NCBI GenBank assembly: GCA_948616985.1
Contig: CAPGDO010000001.1
Location: 1 to 64,000 of the forward strand
Direction of reading: 5' to 3'
Source: MGBC163016 sp910588905
Lineage (GTDB): Bacteria > Actinomycetota > Coriobacteriia > Coriobacteriales > Eggerthellaceae
Length of the DNA: 64,000 nucleotides
Shown here: positions 8,588-17,171 of the stretch, one piece after another
How positions within the stretch are numbered: position 1 is the first letter of the stretch
Layout: each line of letters opens with the position of its first letter
Notes under the pieces: model-generated
Database searches by the model: none
Seen by the model: only the letters and a program-made list of their open reading frames with translations
Told to the model about the DNA's origin: nothing
Position numbers and translations under genes: made by a program

Positions 8588-9319
8588 TCAAGAGAACCAT
8601 CCCTGCGATTCCAGGTCTTCCGGCTTTTCTTTCAGTGCCCTATAACCGACGAGCTGGACGGTCAGGAAATCGCACAACGACTCCTCGTAGGACAGGATCG
8701 GGTAACCCGTCTCCTTGCAGGCGGCGCGTTGGATGGGGAGCGGATGGGTGGCGGGGTAGAGGCCAGAGACGTGATTCGCTAAGTCCAGGAGGAACCTCGC
8801 TGAATCAGCCGGGTCGTCGAACAACCCGCACTCGACGAGCAGATCCGACCCCTCAGTCATCAGGGTGGTGATCTCGTGTTTGCATTGGATGAGGCGCTCC
8901 AAGCTCACGTTGGTCTCTATGATGCTCGGCAAGAGCGCTCCGAGCCTTCCGAAGTCCCTCTGTGAGGAGAGCACTGTTGCCAGGATAGCGGCAGCGTTTT
9001 TGAGGTTACCCATTGAGGAGACATCCAGAGCGCCCGGATCGATGCCCCGCATATCTTCCAGGATCCCCTTGAGGGATCGGATGTACAGGAGCAGGAGGAT
9101 CTCTTCCTTTGATCTGACGTAGTGCGACAGGTTGGCGCGCGAGCAGCCCACCTTTTCTGCGATGGCGCTCAGCGTGACATCATGGTAGGAGCCTTCATCC
9201 AAGATGGACTCCGTCGTATCAAGGATGTCATCGAGCCTTTGATTCTTCTGCTCCTGGGTTCGTGCCCGTCGATACGTCTGGTCCTCTTTTCCCACGGTAT
9301 CCCCAAGTCGTCTTGACAT
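8588..9319 (-). CDS. TetR family transcriptional regulator
   Basis: A 243-residue repressor. The helix-turn-helix lies at about residues 30-75 (VTLSAIAEKVGCSRANLSHYVRSKEEIL), preceded by a charged N-terminal extension. The C-terminal half matches the TetR_C group that includes YSIRK-type sensors only loosely. It is divergent from the ferredoxin-type aldo/keto reductase, and the 65-bp gap carries two perfect palindromes directly upstream of its own start, so autoregulation plus control of the reductase is the simplest reading. The start could alternatively be GTG nine codons in. Confidence 0.85.
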   Translation of the reverse strand: MSRRLGDTVGKEDQTYRRARTQEQKNQRLDDILDTTESILDEGSYHDVTLSAIAEKVGCSRANLSHYVRSKEEILLLLYIRSLKGILEDMRGIDPGALDVSSMGNLKNAAAILATVLSSQRDFGRLGALLPSIIETNVSLERLIQCKHEITTLMTEGSDLLVECGLFDDPADSARFLLDLANHVSGLYPATHPLPIQRAACKETGYPILSYEESLCDFLTVQLVGYRALKEKPEDLESQGWFS

Positions 9320-9360
9320 GTTGCATATCGCAACTTATATTCTAGTTACCCTGTGTAACT
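9320..9360. promoter_or_regulatory. Two adjacent palindromes, candidate TetR operators
   Basis: GTTGC-atatc-GCAAC spans 9320-9334 and AGTTAC-cctgt-GTAACT spans 9344-9360. Both are perfect and both have 5-base spacers. They fill the gap between the divergent TetR gene and the aldo/keto reductase, where promoters for both must lie. Confidence 0.6.
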
Positions 9361-9384
9361 TATTCTATGCAAGGAGTGCTTCCG

Positions 9385-10572
9385 GTGCAATTCAGAACCG
9401 ATGCCAAGAATGGGAACGAGTTGTCGACACTGGGGTTCGGCTGCATGAGATTCCCAACCGTTGCCGGGCGCATAGACATCGACGCATCCGAACGTCTCAT
9501 CGTCGAGGCCGTTGATAGGGGAGTCGATTACCTTGATACGGCTTATCTGTATAACGGGAATGAGGCTGCCCTGGGTGAGATATTCGCCCGCAATCCCGGT
9601 CTGAGGGACAAGGTGCATATCGCCACCAAGTTGCCGATAGCGCTATGCGAGGCAGCAGCCGACTTCGATAAGTACTTGGAACGCTCCCTTGAGCGGCTGC
9701 GTACTGACCGCATCGACTACTACCTCGTCCATAACGTGACAAGCGCAGCAGCATGGGAGCGCTTGGGCTCCCTGGGGTTCGAGGAGTGGGTTGCAAAGCA
9801 GAAGAGTGCGGGGCGCATGATGAACATAGGGTTCTCTTATCATGGGCCCAAAGCTGATTTCCCCGTACTGCTCGATTCCTTCGACTGGGACTTCTGCCAG
9901 ATCCAGTACAACTACATGAACGAGGACTACCAGGCGGGCACGGCTGGTCTCATGGCAGCGGCGGAGCGCGGCTTGCCCGTCATCGTCATGGAGCCCCTTC
10001 TTGGAGGAAAGCTGGCAGCGGAGCTGCCGACGGAGGCGCGGAAGATCCTTTCCGACGCTGGTATGAGTGATGATCCGGTGCGGCTTGCCCTTCGTTGGGT
10101 ATGGGATCACCCTGAGGTGACCGTCGTGCTATCAGGGATGAACACGCAGGAGCAGCTGCTGCAGAACATCGATACAGCTGAGGCGGCGCTTCCTGGCTCG
10201 CTTGAGGATGCCGAAGCCATGGCTGTGGAGATCGCCCGCAAGGAGATCGCGAAGAGCTATAAGGTCCCTTGCACGGGCTGCGGGTATTGCCTTCCATGCC
10301 CTAAAGGGGTGAATATCCCCATGTGCTTCGCCGCTTACAACACGTCCTTCGCCCATGGTTGGTACCAGGGCATGCACCAGTACATCACGGCATCGGGAGC
10401 CATGGTGGGCGATGCCCATTTCGCCAGCGATTGCATCAGATGCGGCGCCTGCCTTGAGAAGTGCCCCCAGCATATCCAGATCCCGGATGAGTTGTCGTTG
10501 GTGAAGAAACGCCTTCAGCCCCCTGGTCTTCCGGCTCTGGTCAGGTTTGGAGTAAGGGTGCTGAGCCGCTGA
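9385..10572 (+). CDS. Aldo/keto reductase with C-terminal two-[4Fe-4S] ferredoxin domain
   Basis: A 395-residue oxidoreductase of the anaerobe-specific aldo/keto reductase family fused to a ferredoxin. The TIM-barrel part shows LGFGCMRFP, YLDTAYLYNGNE (Asp, Tyr), ATKLP (Lys) and YLVHNV (His). The tail from about residue 300 contains CTGCGYCLPCPKGVNIP and CIRCGACLEKCPQHIQIP, enough for two clusters. GTG 9385 is chosen because AAGGAG sits nine bases upstream and the product then starts MQFRTDAKNG, the family norm; ATG 9367 lies inside that ribosome site. It is divergent from a TetR regulator. The electron donor may be ferredoxin rather than NADPH, which is inference. Confidence 0.88.
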   Translation: MQFRTDAKNGNELSTLGFGCMRFPTVAGRIDIDASERLIVEAVDRGVDYLDTAYLYNGNEAALGEIFARNPGLRDKVHIATKLPIALCEAAADFDKYLERSLERLRTDRIDYYLVHNVTSAAAWERLGSLGFEEWVAKQKSAGRMMNIGFSYHGPKADFPVLLDSFDWDFCQIQYNYMNEDYQAGTAGLMAAAERGLPVIVMEPLLGGKLAAELPTEARKILSDAGMSDDPVRLALRWVWDHPEVTVVLSGMNTQEQLLQNIDTAEAALPGSLEDAEAMAVEIARKEIAKSYKVPCTGCGYCLPCPKGVNIPMCFAAYNTSFAHGWYQGMHQYITASGAMVGDAHFASDCIRCGACLEKCPQHIQIPDELSLVKKRLQPPGLPALVRFGVRVLSR

Positions 10573-10699
10573 TGATGAGAGTGCAGCCAAAAGCGGTTGC
10601 ATTATCAGCAAGAGGCGTGCACATCATGCACCGCGAAATGCAGCCATGCGCCCTTACACTCGGGTCAACGAGATAGGCACTCGAGGGAAAGAGGCAACC

Positions 10700-10873
10700 A
10701 TGGACGGCAACCTGGCAGTGTTCATCGTCATGATCGTGCTGGTCTTGGGCGGAGGCATCCTGCTCAACTTCCAGATCAAGCACTCCGAGAAGAAGGAGCG
10801 CGAGGCCAACGCGGCGAACGTCAAGAACGCGAAGAGCACCTCGCCGGAGGCAAGGCAGGCAACGGCCCACTAG
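10700..10873 (+). CDS. Small single-span membrane protein (57 aa)
   Basis: A 57-residue product with one hydrophobic helix at residues 5-23 (AVFIVMIVLVLGGGILLNF) followed by a charged Lys/Glu/Asn-rich cytoplasmic-looking tail. GAGGGAAAGAGG precedes the ATG at 10700 and a hairpin with T-tail follows at 10907, so it looks like a complete one-gene unit. I do not recognise the family. The organisation resembles small membrane-anchored adaptor peptides, but no function can be assigned. Confidence 0.6.
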   Translation: MDGNLAVFIVMIVLVLGGGILLNFQIKHSEKKEREANAANVKNAKSTSPEARQATAH

Positions 10874-10906
10874 CCCTGTCAGCGGCAACAGCGAAGAACG
10901 ATCAGT

Positions 10907-10933
10907 AAAGGCCTCCTCTTCGGGGGCCTTTTC
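10907..10933 (+). terminator. Rho-independent terminator after the small membrane protein
   Basis: The arms AAAGGCCTCC and GGGGGCCTTT pair with one G-T, around a short loop, and run into TTTT. It lies 34 bp after the stop of the 57-residue gene and before the next LysR gene. Confidence 0.75.
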
Positions 10934-11008
10934 TGCGTTCGTCCGCCAAACCAGGAAGCGCTAGAATGGCGCCTTCGAGTCTGTCACTTGAGCACACGAG
11001 GCGACGAT

Positions 11009-11941
11009 ATGAACATCGAATCGTTGAGCGAATTCGCATACCTTGCAGACACGCTGAGCTTCCGGCGCACAGCCGAGCACTTCTACGTTAGCCGCTCGGT
11101 GATCAGCCGCCATCTTGCTGCGCTGGAAGACGCGCTGGGTGTGGTGCTCCTGGAGCGCAACGCACGCGGCGTGGAGCTTACGCAGGCTGGCGAGGTGTTC
11201 CTCGGCGAGGCTCAGGCTATCCTGCGCGCCTGGGACTTGGCACAACAGCGGGTGCGTGCTGCGTCCGCAGAGGGGAACGCGCTCGTCCGGGTGGGGTACC
11301 TGCGCAATGGAGCCCGACCGTTCCTCGTCAAGTTCGTGAAGGCTATGGCTCGCGAGCATCCGGATGTGCATCTGTCGCTGACCTGCATGAGTTACCAGCA
11401 GGCTCGCGTCGCCATGGAGGAGCACGCGATCGATGTCATGCTGGGGATCAACGTCGACCCGTCGCTCACGAAGAACTACCGGTCAACGCTTATATATAGG
11501 GATTGCTTCGTCGCTGCCTGCAGCCGTTCGCATCCGCTCGCGACGCGCACCGACGGCGTCACGTTCGCCGACCTGCGCGATCAGCGGCTGCTCGTTCCCG
11601 AAAGCTACGTTTCTGCGGGGCTGGCGAAACTGGTAGGCCAGCTCGTCGACGAGAAGACGCTTTCCAAATCGGGCGAGCTATACCAGGACATGGACATGCT
11701 GTACCTGAAGATCCAGACGGAGGACGTCATCGCCTTCGTGTCCAGTCTGAACGCACTCATGTTCGAAGGGTCGCTGGCGATGCTTCCCATCGTGGGGATC
11801 GACACCGGTTTCAGCATCAGTGCCTACTACCGCGACGGTTTCGACGGCCTGGCTTATGAAGCGTGTAGGACGGAATTCGAGGCATGTCAGCGTTTCCTTG
11901 CGGATACCACGCCCACGGCCGCATGGGGCGAGCCTGAGTAA
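11009..11941 (+). CDS. LysR-type transcriptional regulator
   Basis: A 310-residue LysR protein. N-terminal MNIESLSEFAYLADTLSF and the recognition helix SRSVISRHLAALEDALG are clear; the effector domain occupies residues 90-300 and contains the typical GYLRNGARPFLVKF first strand and a LAMLPIVGIDTGF hinge. Start at 11009; an in-frame ATG at 10988 would add seven residues. It stands alone between a terminator and a damaged region, so its target is not evident from neighbourhood. The ligand is unknown. Confidence 0.86.
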   Translation: MNIESLSEFAYLADTLSFRRTAEHFYVSRSVISRHLAALEDALGVVLLERNARGVELTQAGEVFLGEAQAILRAWDLAQQRVRAASAEGNALVRVGYLRNGARPFLVKFVKAMAREHPDVHLSLTCMSYQQARVAMEEHAIDVMLGINVDPSLTKNYRSTLIYRDCFVAACSRSHPLATRTDGVTFADLRDQRLLVPESYVSAGLAKLVGQLVDEKTLSKSGELYQDMDMLYLKIQTEDVIAFVSSLNALMFEGSLAMLPIVGIDTGFSISAYYRDGFDGLAYEACRTEFEACQRFLADTTPTAAWGEPE

Positions 11942-12053
11942 GTGTGACCGGGCCGTCTCGGACAAGAGCAAGGCTCCCTTCGCGAGAACCCGAGCAGAAG
12001 CACCCTCCCTTCGAGGTAGTGACGCGGATGCCTTGTGGCGAAGCCGGGTTCCC

Positions 12054-12159
12054 TTAGAATTCCACTTCGTCGTAGACCAGCCCCTGCTCTTCCAGCTGCG
12101 CGAGAAGATCGCGCGCGGTTATCGCCTTGACGGGCGATCGCGAACGGTAACAAAGGAAC
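12054..12159 (-). pseudogene. Possible 3' remnant of a minus-strand gene cut by the 12163 element
   Basis: On the minus strand, sequence next to the short element reads VKAITARDLLAQLEEQGLVY and ends DEVEF-stop, which looks like a genuine protein C-terminus. The frame runs straight into the element and has no plausible start outside it. I could not match it to a family. The rest of the 490-bp gap (11942-12431) holds only the element and a GC-rich stretch with GGGCCCG inverted arms near 12360 and 12387 that may end transcription of the DUF364 gene. Confidence 0.35.
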
Positions 12160-12162
12160 GGT

Positions 12163-12302
12163 AACAAAGTGTCAGGCTCAACGTCATCATGCATGTTCGC
12201 GCTTAAAGAGAAATAAGCTTCCGTTGAGAAAAAGGACGGTTGCAAAGGCGAAGCTGTAACGTCAGCAGGCTCGTTGGTGACAATGAGCCTGACACTTCGT
12301 TT
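12163..12302. mobile_element. Short non-autonomous RAYT-derived element, copy 1
   Basis: About 140 bp bounded by CAAAGTGTCAGGCTCA at the left and TGAGCCTGACACTTCG at the right. The inside keeps the AATAAGCTT block of the RAYT 5' region and the GCAAAGGCGAAG block of its 3' end, with the coding middle deleted. It is almost identical to the copy at 18565, with two substitutions in the alignable length. A duplicated ggtaacaaag lies just before the left end. Confidence 0.78.
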
Positions 12303-12431
12303 CTGTCAAGAAGGGCAGACGCGCTGTTGCCGGCAGTTCGTTGCCTGTGCAAGGGACGGGCCCGAGGACCCATGCGGAAGGGCCCGGGAGCCAGGCATGG
12401 GGTGCGGGAAGACGTAGGACCCCTGTGCGCG

Positions 12432-13205
12432 CTAGCCGCACAGACGAGCCATCAGCAGGGCGCTGCCGAACCGCAGCATGCCGCCCGACTTCACCGCGTG
12501 GCGCACGCGCTCCGCGTCGCCGACGATGCTTCCTGCCAGCATGTCCACGCCGAAGCCGAACAGCGCAGGGGCCATGACCACCGACGGGCCCACCAGCGTG
12601 ACGTAGGCATCGCGTGCCAGCTCGAGCAGCCTGGGGGCGGTCTTGTTCTCGAGGGTTACCCCGGTTTGGAACACAAAGTCGGCCTCTGGCAGAACAAATT
12701 CGCAGGCGGGGTCGGGCGTGTCCAGGTCGGTCCGACAGTTGCGCTCGAGCACCGTGAGGTTCGCGTATTCCGCGATGCGGTCGACATGGGGGAAGTGGCC
12801 GATGACGACGACCTTCGCATCGGGCGTCGCCTCGATGCGCGGCCGCAGCAGCTCGAAGGCGTCCATCTTGTGAATGGTGCCGTCGGGGAGCTCTACGGGT
12901 TCGTCATAGACGGCGCCCAATGCGTCCACCAGCGCTGGTTGTCCATACCAAGCGTTCAGCGCTGCTACCCCGAGGGTAGCCTCTTCATAGTGCCACGACT
13001 TAGCAAGCTGGGCCATCTCCCGAAGGGGTCTTCCGCGGAGGTCACGCTCTTCGGTGGCCTTGCGGGCCCCTCCTCGACAGGTGTAGGCCACGCCCATGGC
13101 GCTTTCGGCTTCGACATAGCTCCAGGAGAGCCCCAGAGCGTAGTCGCGCACGAGCACCCCTTCGGGGATGCCTTCGATCAAACGGTCGTAGAGATGCCAA
13201 CCCAT
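12432..13205 (-). CDS. DUF4213/DUF364 Rossmann-like protein
   Basis: A 257-residue cytoplasmic protein. The N-terminal half matches the DUF4213 enolase-like region (LGLSWSYVEAESAMGVAYTC), and the C-terminal half matches DUF364, a Rossmann-like fold proposed to take part in heavy-metal chelation (KVVVIGHFPHVDRI and TGVTLENKTAPRLLEL). Members usually neighbour metal ABC importers and molybdenum enzymes in anaerobes, as here with the FecCD system and moeA. It is divergent from the NTPase gene, with 121 bp between. Role in metal or metallophore handling is inference from family and context. Confidence 0.8.
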   Translation of the reverse strand: MGWHLYDRLIEGIPEGVLVRDYALGLSWSYVEAESAMGVAYTCRGGARKATEERDLRGRPLREMAQLAKSWHYEEATLGVAALNAWYGQPALVDALGAVYDEPVELPDGTIHKMDAFELLRPRIEATPDAKVVVIGHFPHVDRIAEYANLTVLERNCRTDLDTPDPACEFVLPEADFVFQTGVTLENKTAPRLLELARDAYVTLVGPSVVMAPALFGFGVDMLAGSIVGDAERVRHAVKSGGMLRFGSALLMARLCG

Positions 13206-13326
13206 AGGATGCTCCTTCGGACGTGATATTATCCTTCATAGAGAACATACTAGAACAAGGATGATGTGAACACAATGGCTGGTATAGCAGAAGCCTGTGG
13301 GCAGAGTCAGAGAAAGGGGCTTTGGG

Positions 13327-13965
13327 ATGCTGTTCGTTCTCACCGGAGATGTGCGCATAGGGAAGAGCCGTTGGCTTGAGCCCCTCGTGTCCCAGCTCCT
13401 TCGCCAAGGCATTCCTGTTCACGGCGTCCTTTCTCCGGGGATCTGGGTGCCCTCTGAGAGCGAACGCGCGGATGCGAACGGCTTCGAGAAGAAGGGGATC
13501 CAAAGCATTCTCGTGCCCGGAGGTGAGCGCTTCCGCTTCGCTGTTCGCCGTGACCTTGTCGAAGGGGCACCAGAGGGTGGGAAGGAAGAGCCGTTAGCCC
13601 GGAACGCGTTGGGATGGCGCATAGATGAAGCAGCCCTGGAGCGGGTGAACGCTCATTTTCGCGAATTTCAGACCAGGCCGCTCTCTCCGGAGCAAGGTGG
13701 CCTGCTCGTCGTAGATGAGCTGGGTCGTTTGGAGCTTCAGCATGGAGACGGCCTGCTAGAGGCCCTCCGTGCGCTTCAAGCAGGGTGGAGCCCTTGCTGG
13801 CCCCATAGCCTTGTGGTGGTCCGGCGTTCCCTGGCTGAGCAGGCCATAGAGCGCTTCGGTGAGCTGTGGGGTGGCGTGCGGATCCTTGCCCCGGATCGTG
13901 AGAGCACCCGAGCTGTCTTTGAGGCTCTGGGTGTGCCGGGCATCCCTGATCCTGAGGGAGCCTAG
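13327..13965 (+). CDS. P-loop nucleoside-triphosphatase (THEP1-like)
   Basis: A 212-residue NTPase. Walker A is TGDVRIGKSRW at residues 5-15 and the Walker B region is GLLVVDELGRLELQ near residue 140, the DE(L/I)G form typical of THEP1/NTPase_1. Start at 13327 begins the protein with MLFVLTGD, the family norm; the frame extends to 13297. The 137-bp gap to the ABC permease carries its own promoter-like and palindrome sequences, so it may not be co-transcribed. In several anaerobes this family is paired with DUF364 and molybdenum genes; a metallochaperone role is conceivable but unproven. Confidence 0.75.
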   Translation: MLFVLTGDVRIGKSRWLEPLVSQLLRQGIPVHGVLSPGIWVPSESERADANGFEKKGIQSILVPGGERFRFAVRRDLVEGAPEGGKEEPLARNALGWRIDEAALERVNAHFREFQTRPLSPEQGGLLVVDELGRLELQHGDGLLEALRALQAGWSPCWPHSLVVVRRSLAEQAIERFGELWGGVRILAPDRESTRAVFEALGVPGIPDPEGA

Positions 13966-14051
13966 GGCGCGTATCCCCTCCAAACTCTCTTTCGATGCTT
14001 TCCGCTCACCGCTTCGGGGGGACCGTTTCCCGCTAGTTATTCTTATATGAA

Positions 14052-14091
14052 TATAATACTCATCCTAGAATTATGCTCACCAAAGCATAAT
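14052..14091 (+). promoter_or_regulatory. Promoter-like TATAAT and operator-like palindrome upstream of the metal importer
   Basis: TATAAT lies at 14052-14057, with no good -35. A perfect palindrome ATTATGCT-caccaa-AGCATAAT spans 14070-14091, starting 12 bp downstream of it and ending 11 bp before the permease ATG. A repressor bound here would block transcription start. The sequence does not match a canonical ModE or Fur box that I can verify. Confidence 0.5.
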
Positions 14092-14102
14092 AAGGGGGTG
14101 TC

Positions 14103-15176
14103 ATGGACAGGAGTACTTCGGCAGGTCCGGGGGTCCGGCAGGCCCAGGGGTCGGTGTGTTCTTCCCAGGCTGCCCGCCGTGCCGATGCCATCATCGCCGG
14201 GCTGGCGTTGCTGGTGGTTGTCATCGCAGCGGTCTCGCTCATGCTGGGGCGCTACCCCATCGACCCTGGGCAAGCGCTTCTCATGCTGGCAAGCCAGGTG
14301 GTGCCGCTGGACCAGACCTGGACCGACCAGCAGGCCACGCTGTTCTTCAACGTGCGGCTGCCCCGCATCTTGCTGGCCCTCATGGTGGGGTGCAGCCTTT
14401 CCGTGGCGGGCGCCGCCTACCAGGGAACGTTCCAGAATCCTTTGGTTTCGCCGGACATCCTGGGCGCCAGCCAAGGAGCAGCCTTCGGAGCGGCGGTGGC
14501 CATCTTAGCCGGTTTCACCATGGCCCTCGTGTCGGTGTCGGCCTTCTGCTTCTCGCTGCTCACCGTGGGGCTCGTGCTGATCATAAGCTCGCGCGCCAAG
14601 GGCAACCACATGATGGTGGTGGTGCTGGCGGGCGTCATGGTGAGCTCGCTGTTCCAGGCGGGCGTGTCCTACACCAAGCTCATCGCCGACCCCAACAACG
14701 ACGAGCTGGCCGACATCACCTACTGGCTCATGGGCGGCCTGACCGGCGCTAAGATGAGCCAGGTGGCCGCGATCGCGCCCATCGTGGCGGTGGGCTGCGC
14801 GGTGCTGTTCGCCCTGCGCTGGCGCATCAACATACTTACCATGGGCGACGACGAGGCCTCCACCATGGGTGTGAACGCCCGCGTCATCCGCATCGTGGTG
14901 ATCGTGGCGGCTACGTTCGTCACGGCAGCCTGCGTGTCGGTCAGCGGCATGATCGGCTGGGTGGGCCTGGTCATCCCGCATCTGTGCCGCATGCTGGTAG
15001 GGCCCGACTACCGCAAGCTCATACCGGCATCCATGCTGATGGGCGCCGTCTTCCTTCTGCTGGTGGACGACATCGCGCGCCTGGCCACCACGGCCGAGAT
15101 CCCCATCGGCATCCTGACGGCCTTCGTAGGGGCGCCGTTCTTCCTGTACCTGATCACCCGCCGGAGGAAGCTATGA
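14103..15176 (+). CDS. FecCD-type ABC transporter permease
   Basis: A 357-residue inner-membrane permease of the BtuC/FecCD family with about ten hydrophobic segments. Family hallmarks include RLPRILLALMVGCSLSVAGA, NPLVSPDILGASQGAAFGA and, near the C terminus, GMIGWVGLVIPHLCRMLVG. This fold carries siderophores, heme, cobalamin and, in the Haemophilus MolB case, molybdate. It overlaps the ATPase start (ATGA) and is followed by the lipoprotein, forming one operon. The nearby DUF364 and moeA genes favour a molybdenum- or tungsten-related substrate, but an iron chelate cannot be excluded. Confidence 0.92.
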   Translation: MDRSTSAGPGVRQAQGSVCSSQAARRADAIIAGLALLVVVIAAVSLMLGRYPIDPGQALLMLASQVVPLDQTWTDQQATLFFNVRLPRILLALMVGCSLSVAGAAYQGTFQNPLVSPDILGASQGAAFGAAVAILAGFTMALVSVSAFCFSLLTVGLVLIISSRAKGNHMMVVVLAGVMVSSLFQAGVSYTKLIADPNNDELADITYWLMGGLTGAKMSQVAAIAPIVAVGCAVLFALRWRINILTMGDDEASTMGVNARVIRIVVIVAATFVTAACVSVSGMIGWVGLVIPHLCRMLVGPDYRKLIPASMLMGAVFLLLVDDIARLATTAEIPIGILTAFVGAPFFLYLITRRRKL

Positions 15177-15955
15177 GCATCAGCGTGAAGGACCTGGGCT
15201 TCTCCTATGGCGCCCACGAGGTGCTGTGCGGTCTCACCTTCGACATACCCGACGGATGTCTGGTCAACGTGCTGGGCCCCAACGGGGTGGGCAAGTCCAC
15301 GTTGTTCCGCTGCATCCTGGGGCTCAACCGGGATTACCGTGGATCGGTGGCCGTCAACGGCAAGGACCTGCGTCGGCTTTCCATCAAGGAGCGGGCCCGC
15401 GAGGTATCCTACATACCCCAGTCCCATGCGCCGGTGTATGACTACGAGGTATTGGACGTGGTGCTCATGGCCACGGGAAGCGACCTCAAGATGCTCAGCA
15501 ACCCCGGTTGCAGTCAGCGCCGCCGCGCCTATGAGGCGCTTCAGCGCGTCGGCATCGAGCGGCTGGCCCATCGCCAGTACACGCACATATCCGGCGGCGA
15601 GCAGCAGCTGGTGCTCATCGCCCGCGCGCTGGCCCAAGACGCCCGCACCATCGTCATGGACGAGCCCACGAGCGCCCTCGACTACGGCAACACGGTGCGC
15701 GTGCTCACCTGCGTGCGGCAGCTGGCTCGCGAAGGGCTTTCCATCGTGCAATCCACCCACAACCCCGACCACGCCTTCCTGTATGCCGATCGCACCTTGG
15801 TGCTGCGCGACGGGAGGTTGGATGCCTACGGGGACCCGCGCGACGTCATCACCGCCGAGCTCATCGGTGGGTTGTACGACGTGGAGGTGGAGGTCAGCTC
15901 TCTTCATGGCGACAGGGTGCGCGTGTGCGTGCCTTCAAGCGAGATACAGGAATGA
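15173..15955 (+). CDS. FecE/BtuD-type ABC transporter ATPase
   Basis: A 260-residue ATPase that powers the FecCD-type importer. Walker A is GPNGVGKST near residue 37, the signature is ISGGEQQLVLIARAL, and Walker B is TIVMDEPTSALD. The start at 15173 overlaps the permease stop in ATGA, implying translational coupling. The frame extends upstream within the permease gene, but only 15173 gives the normal MSISVKDLGFSYG start. The C terminus carries the usual D-loop and His switch (VQSTHNPDHAF). Confidence 0.93.
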   Translation: MSISVKDLGFSYGAHEVLCGLTFDIPDGCLVNVLGPNGVGKSTLFRCILGLNRDYRGSVAVNGKDLRRLSIKERAREVSYIPQSHAPVYDYEVLDVVLMATGSDLKMLSNPGCSQRRRAYEALQRVGIERLAHRQYTHISGGEQQLVLIARALAQDARTIVMDEPTSALDYGNTVRVLTCVRQLAREGLSIVQSTHNPDHAFLYADRTLVLRDGRLDAYGDPRDVITAELIGGLYDVEVEVSSLHGDRVRVCVPSSEIQE

Positions 15956-16021
15956 GGCTTGGCTGGCCGGGCTGCAAGGGAGCCGCCTACGCCAAGCCGC
16001 GCAGAGAAAGGAATCGAATCT

Positions 16022-17143
16022 ATGGGCATGACACGAAGAGCGATAGCGAGGGGGGCCGTGGCCATCGCCTGCATCGCGACCCTTGGATTGGGTGCGTTGG
16101 GGCTTGCTGGCTGCGCGGGCGGCTCGGACTCAGGCCAGCCGTCGAGCGCGCAGCAGGAGCAGACGCGCACGTTCACCGACTCGCTCGGTCGCGAGGTGGA
16201 GCTGCCGACCACCATAACGAAGATATGCCCGTCGGGCCATACGGCCCAGCAGGTGCTGCTCACCATGGCCCCCGACCTCATGGTGGGTCTTTCCCAAGAA
16301 CTGAGCGACGACCAGCTGAAGGTGTTCGGTGACCAGTTCAAGGACTACCCGGTGTTCGGGGCAGTGCTGGGCGCCAAGGACGACTTCAACCGCGAGGCCG
16401 TGGCCGCTGCCGCCCCGCAGGTGATCATCGACACTGGCGAGGTGAAGAAGGACGCGCGCGAGAGCTTAGACGCACTGCAGGAGCAGCTGGGCATTCCCGT
16501 GGTGTTCGTGGAGGCCTACCTGGAGGAATACGGGGCCGCGTACCAGACGCTCGGCGAGCTGCTCGGCAGGGAGGAGCGCGGAAGCGAGCTTTCCGAGTAC
16601 TGCAGCAGCGTCTACCAGAAGACGAAGGACGTCATGGCGGGCATCCCCGAGGATCAGCGCGTGTCCATGGCGTACCTGTTGGGCAACAACGGCTTGAACG
16701 CCATCGCGAAGACCTCGGTGCAGGCCCAGGTGGTGGACATGGTGGCCAACAACGTTGTGGTAGTGGACGACGTTTCGGGCAAGGGCAACGGCAACGAGAT
16801 CAGCCTAGAGCAGATAGCCGTCTGGAACCCCGACCTCATCATCTTCCAGAAGGGAAGCATCTACGACACCGTGGGCGACGACCCGGCCTGGGCGCAGATG
16901 ACGGCCATCGCGAACGACAACTACTACCAGGTTCCCAACGACCCTTGGTGCTGGATGAACAACCCGCCCACGGTGAACCAGCTCATGGGCATGCAGTGGC
17001 TGCCGCGCCTTTTGTATCCCGATGCCTTCGACGACAGCATCCAGGACGTGACCCGCGCCTACTACCGCACCATGTACGACTACGACCTGACCGATGCCGA
17101 CCTAGCCGAGCTGCTGGAAGGCGCTTTGCCGAAGACGGCATGA
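16022..17143 (+). CDS. Substrate-binding lipoprotein of the FecCD-type importer
   Basis: A 373-residue surface lipoprotein. A signal peptide of about 30 residues ends in the lipobox LAGC, then a Ser/Gln-rich linker leads to the TroA/FepB-like fold, with FTDSLGREVELPTTITKI at the start of the mature domain. Start at 16022 has GAAAGGAATC upstream. It follows the ATPase by 66 bp. The central stretch EISLEQIAVWNPDLII is the typical interlobe helix of class III binding proteins. Ligand cannot be read from sequence; relatives bind iron or cobalt chelates and molybdate. Confidence 0.9.
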   Translation: MGMTRRAIARGAVAIACIATLGLGALGLAGCAGGSDSGQPSSAQQEQTRTFTDSLGREVELPTTITKICPSGHTAQQVLLTMAPDLMVGLSQELSDDQLKVFGDQFKDYPVFGAVLGAKDDFNREAVAAAAPQVIIDTGEVKKDARESLDALQEQLGIPVVFVEAYLEEYGAAYQTLGELLGREERGSELSEYCSSVYQKTKDVMAGIPEDQRVSMAYLLGNNGLNAIAKTSVQAQVVDMVANNVVVVDDVSGKGNGNEISLEQIAVWNPDLIIFQKGSIYDTVGDDPAWAQMTAIANDNYYQVPNDPWCWMNNPPTVNQLMGMQWLPRLLYPDAFDDSIQDVTRAYYRTMYDYDLTDADLAELLEGALPKTA

Positions 17144-17171
17144 GGTTAATGGAGGGAAAGGACATCGAACC

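Noticed and set aside
12240..13226. 328-codon plus-strand frame over the DUF364 gene
   Set aside because: It starts inside the mini-element and mirrors the DUF4213/DUF364 gene; no recognisable domain.
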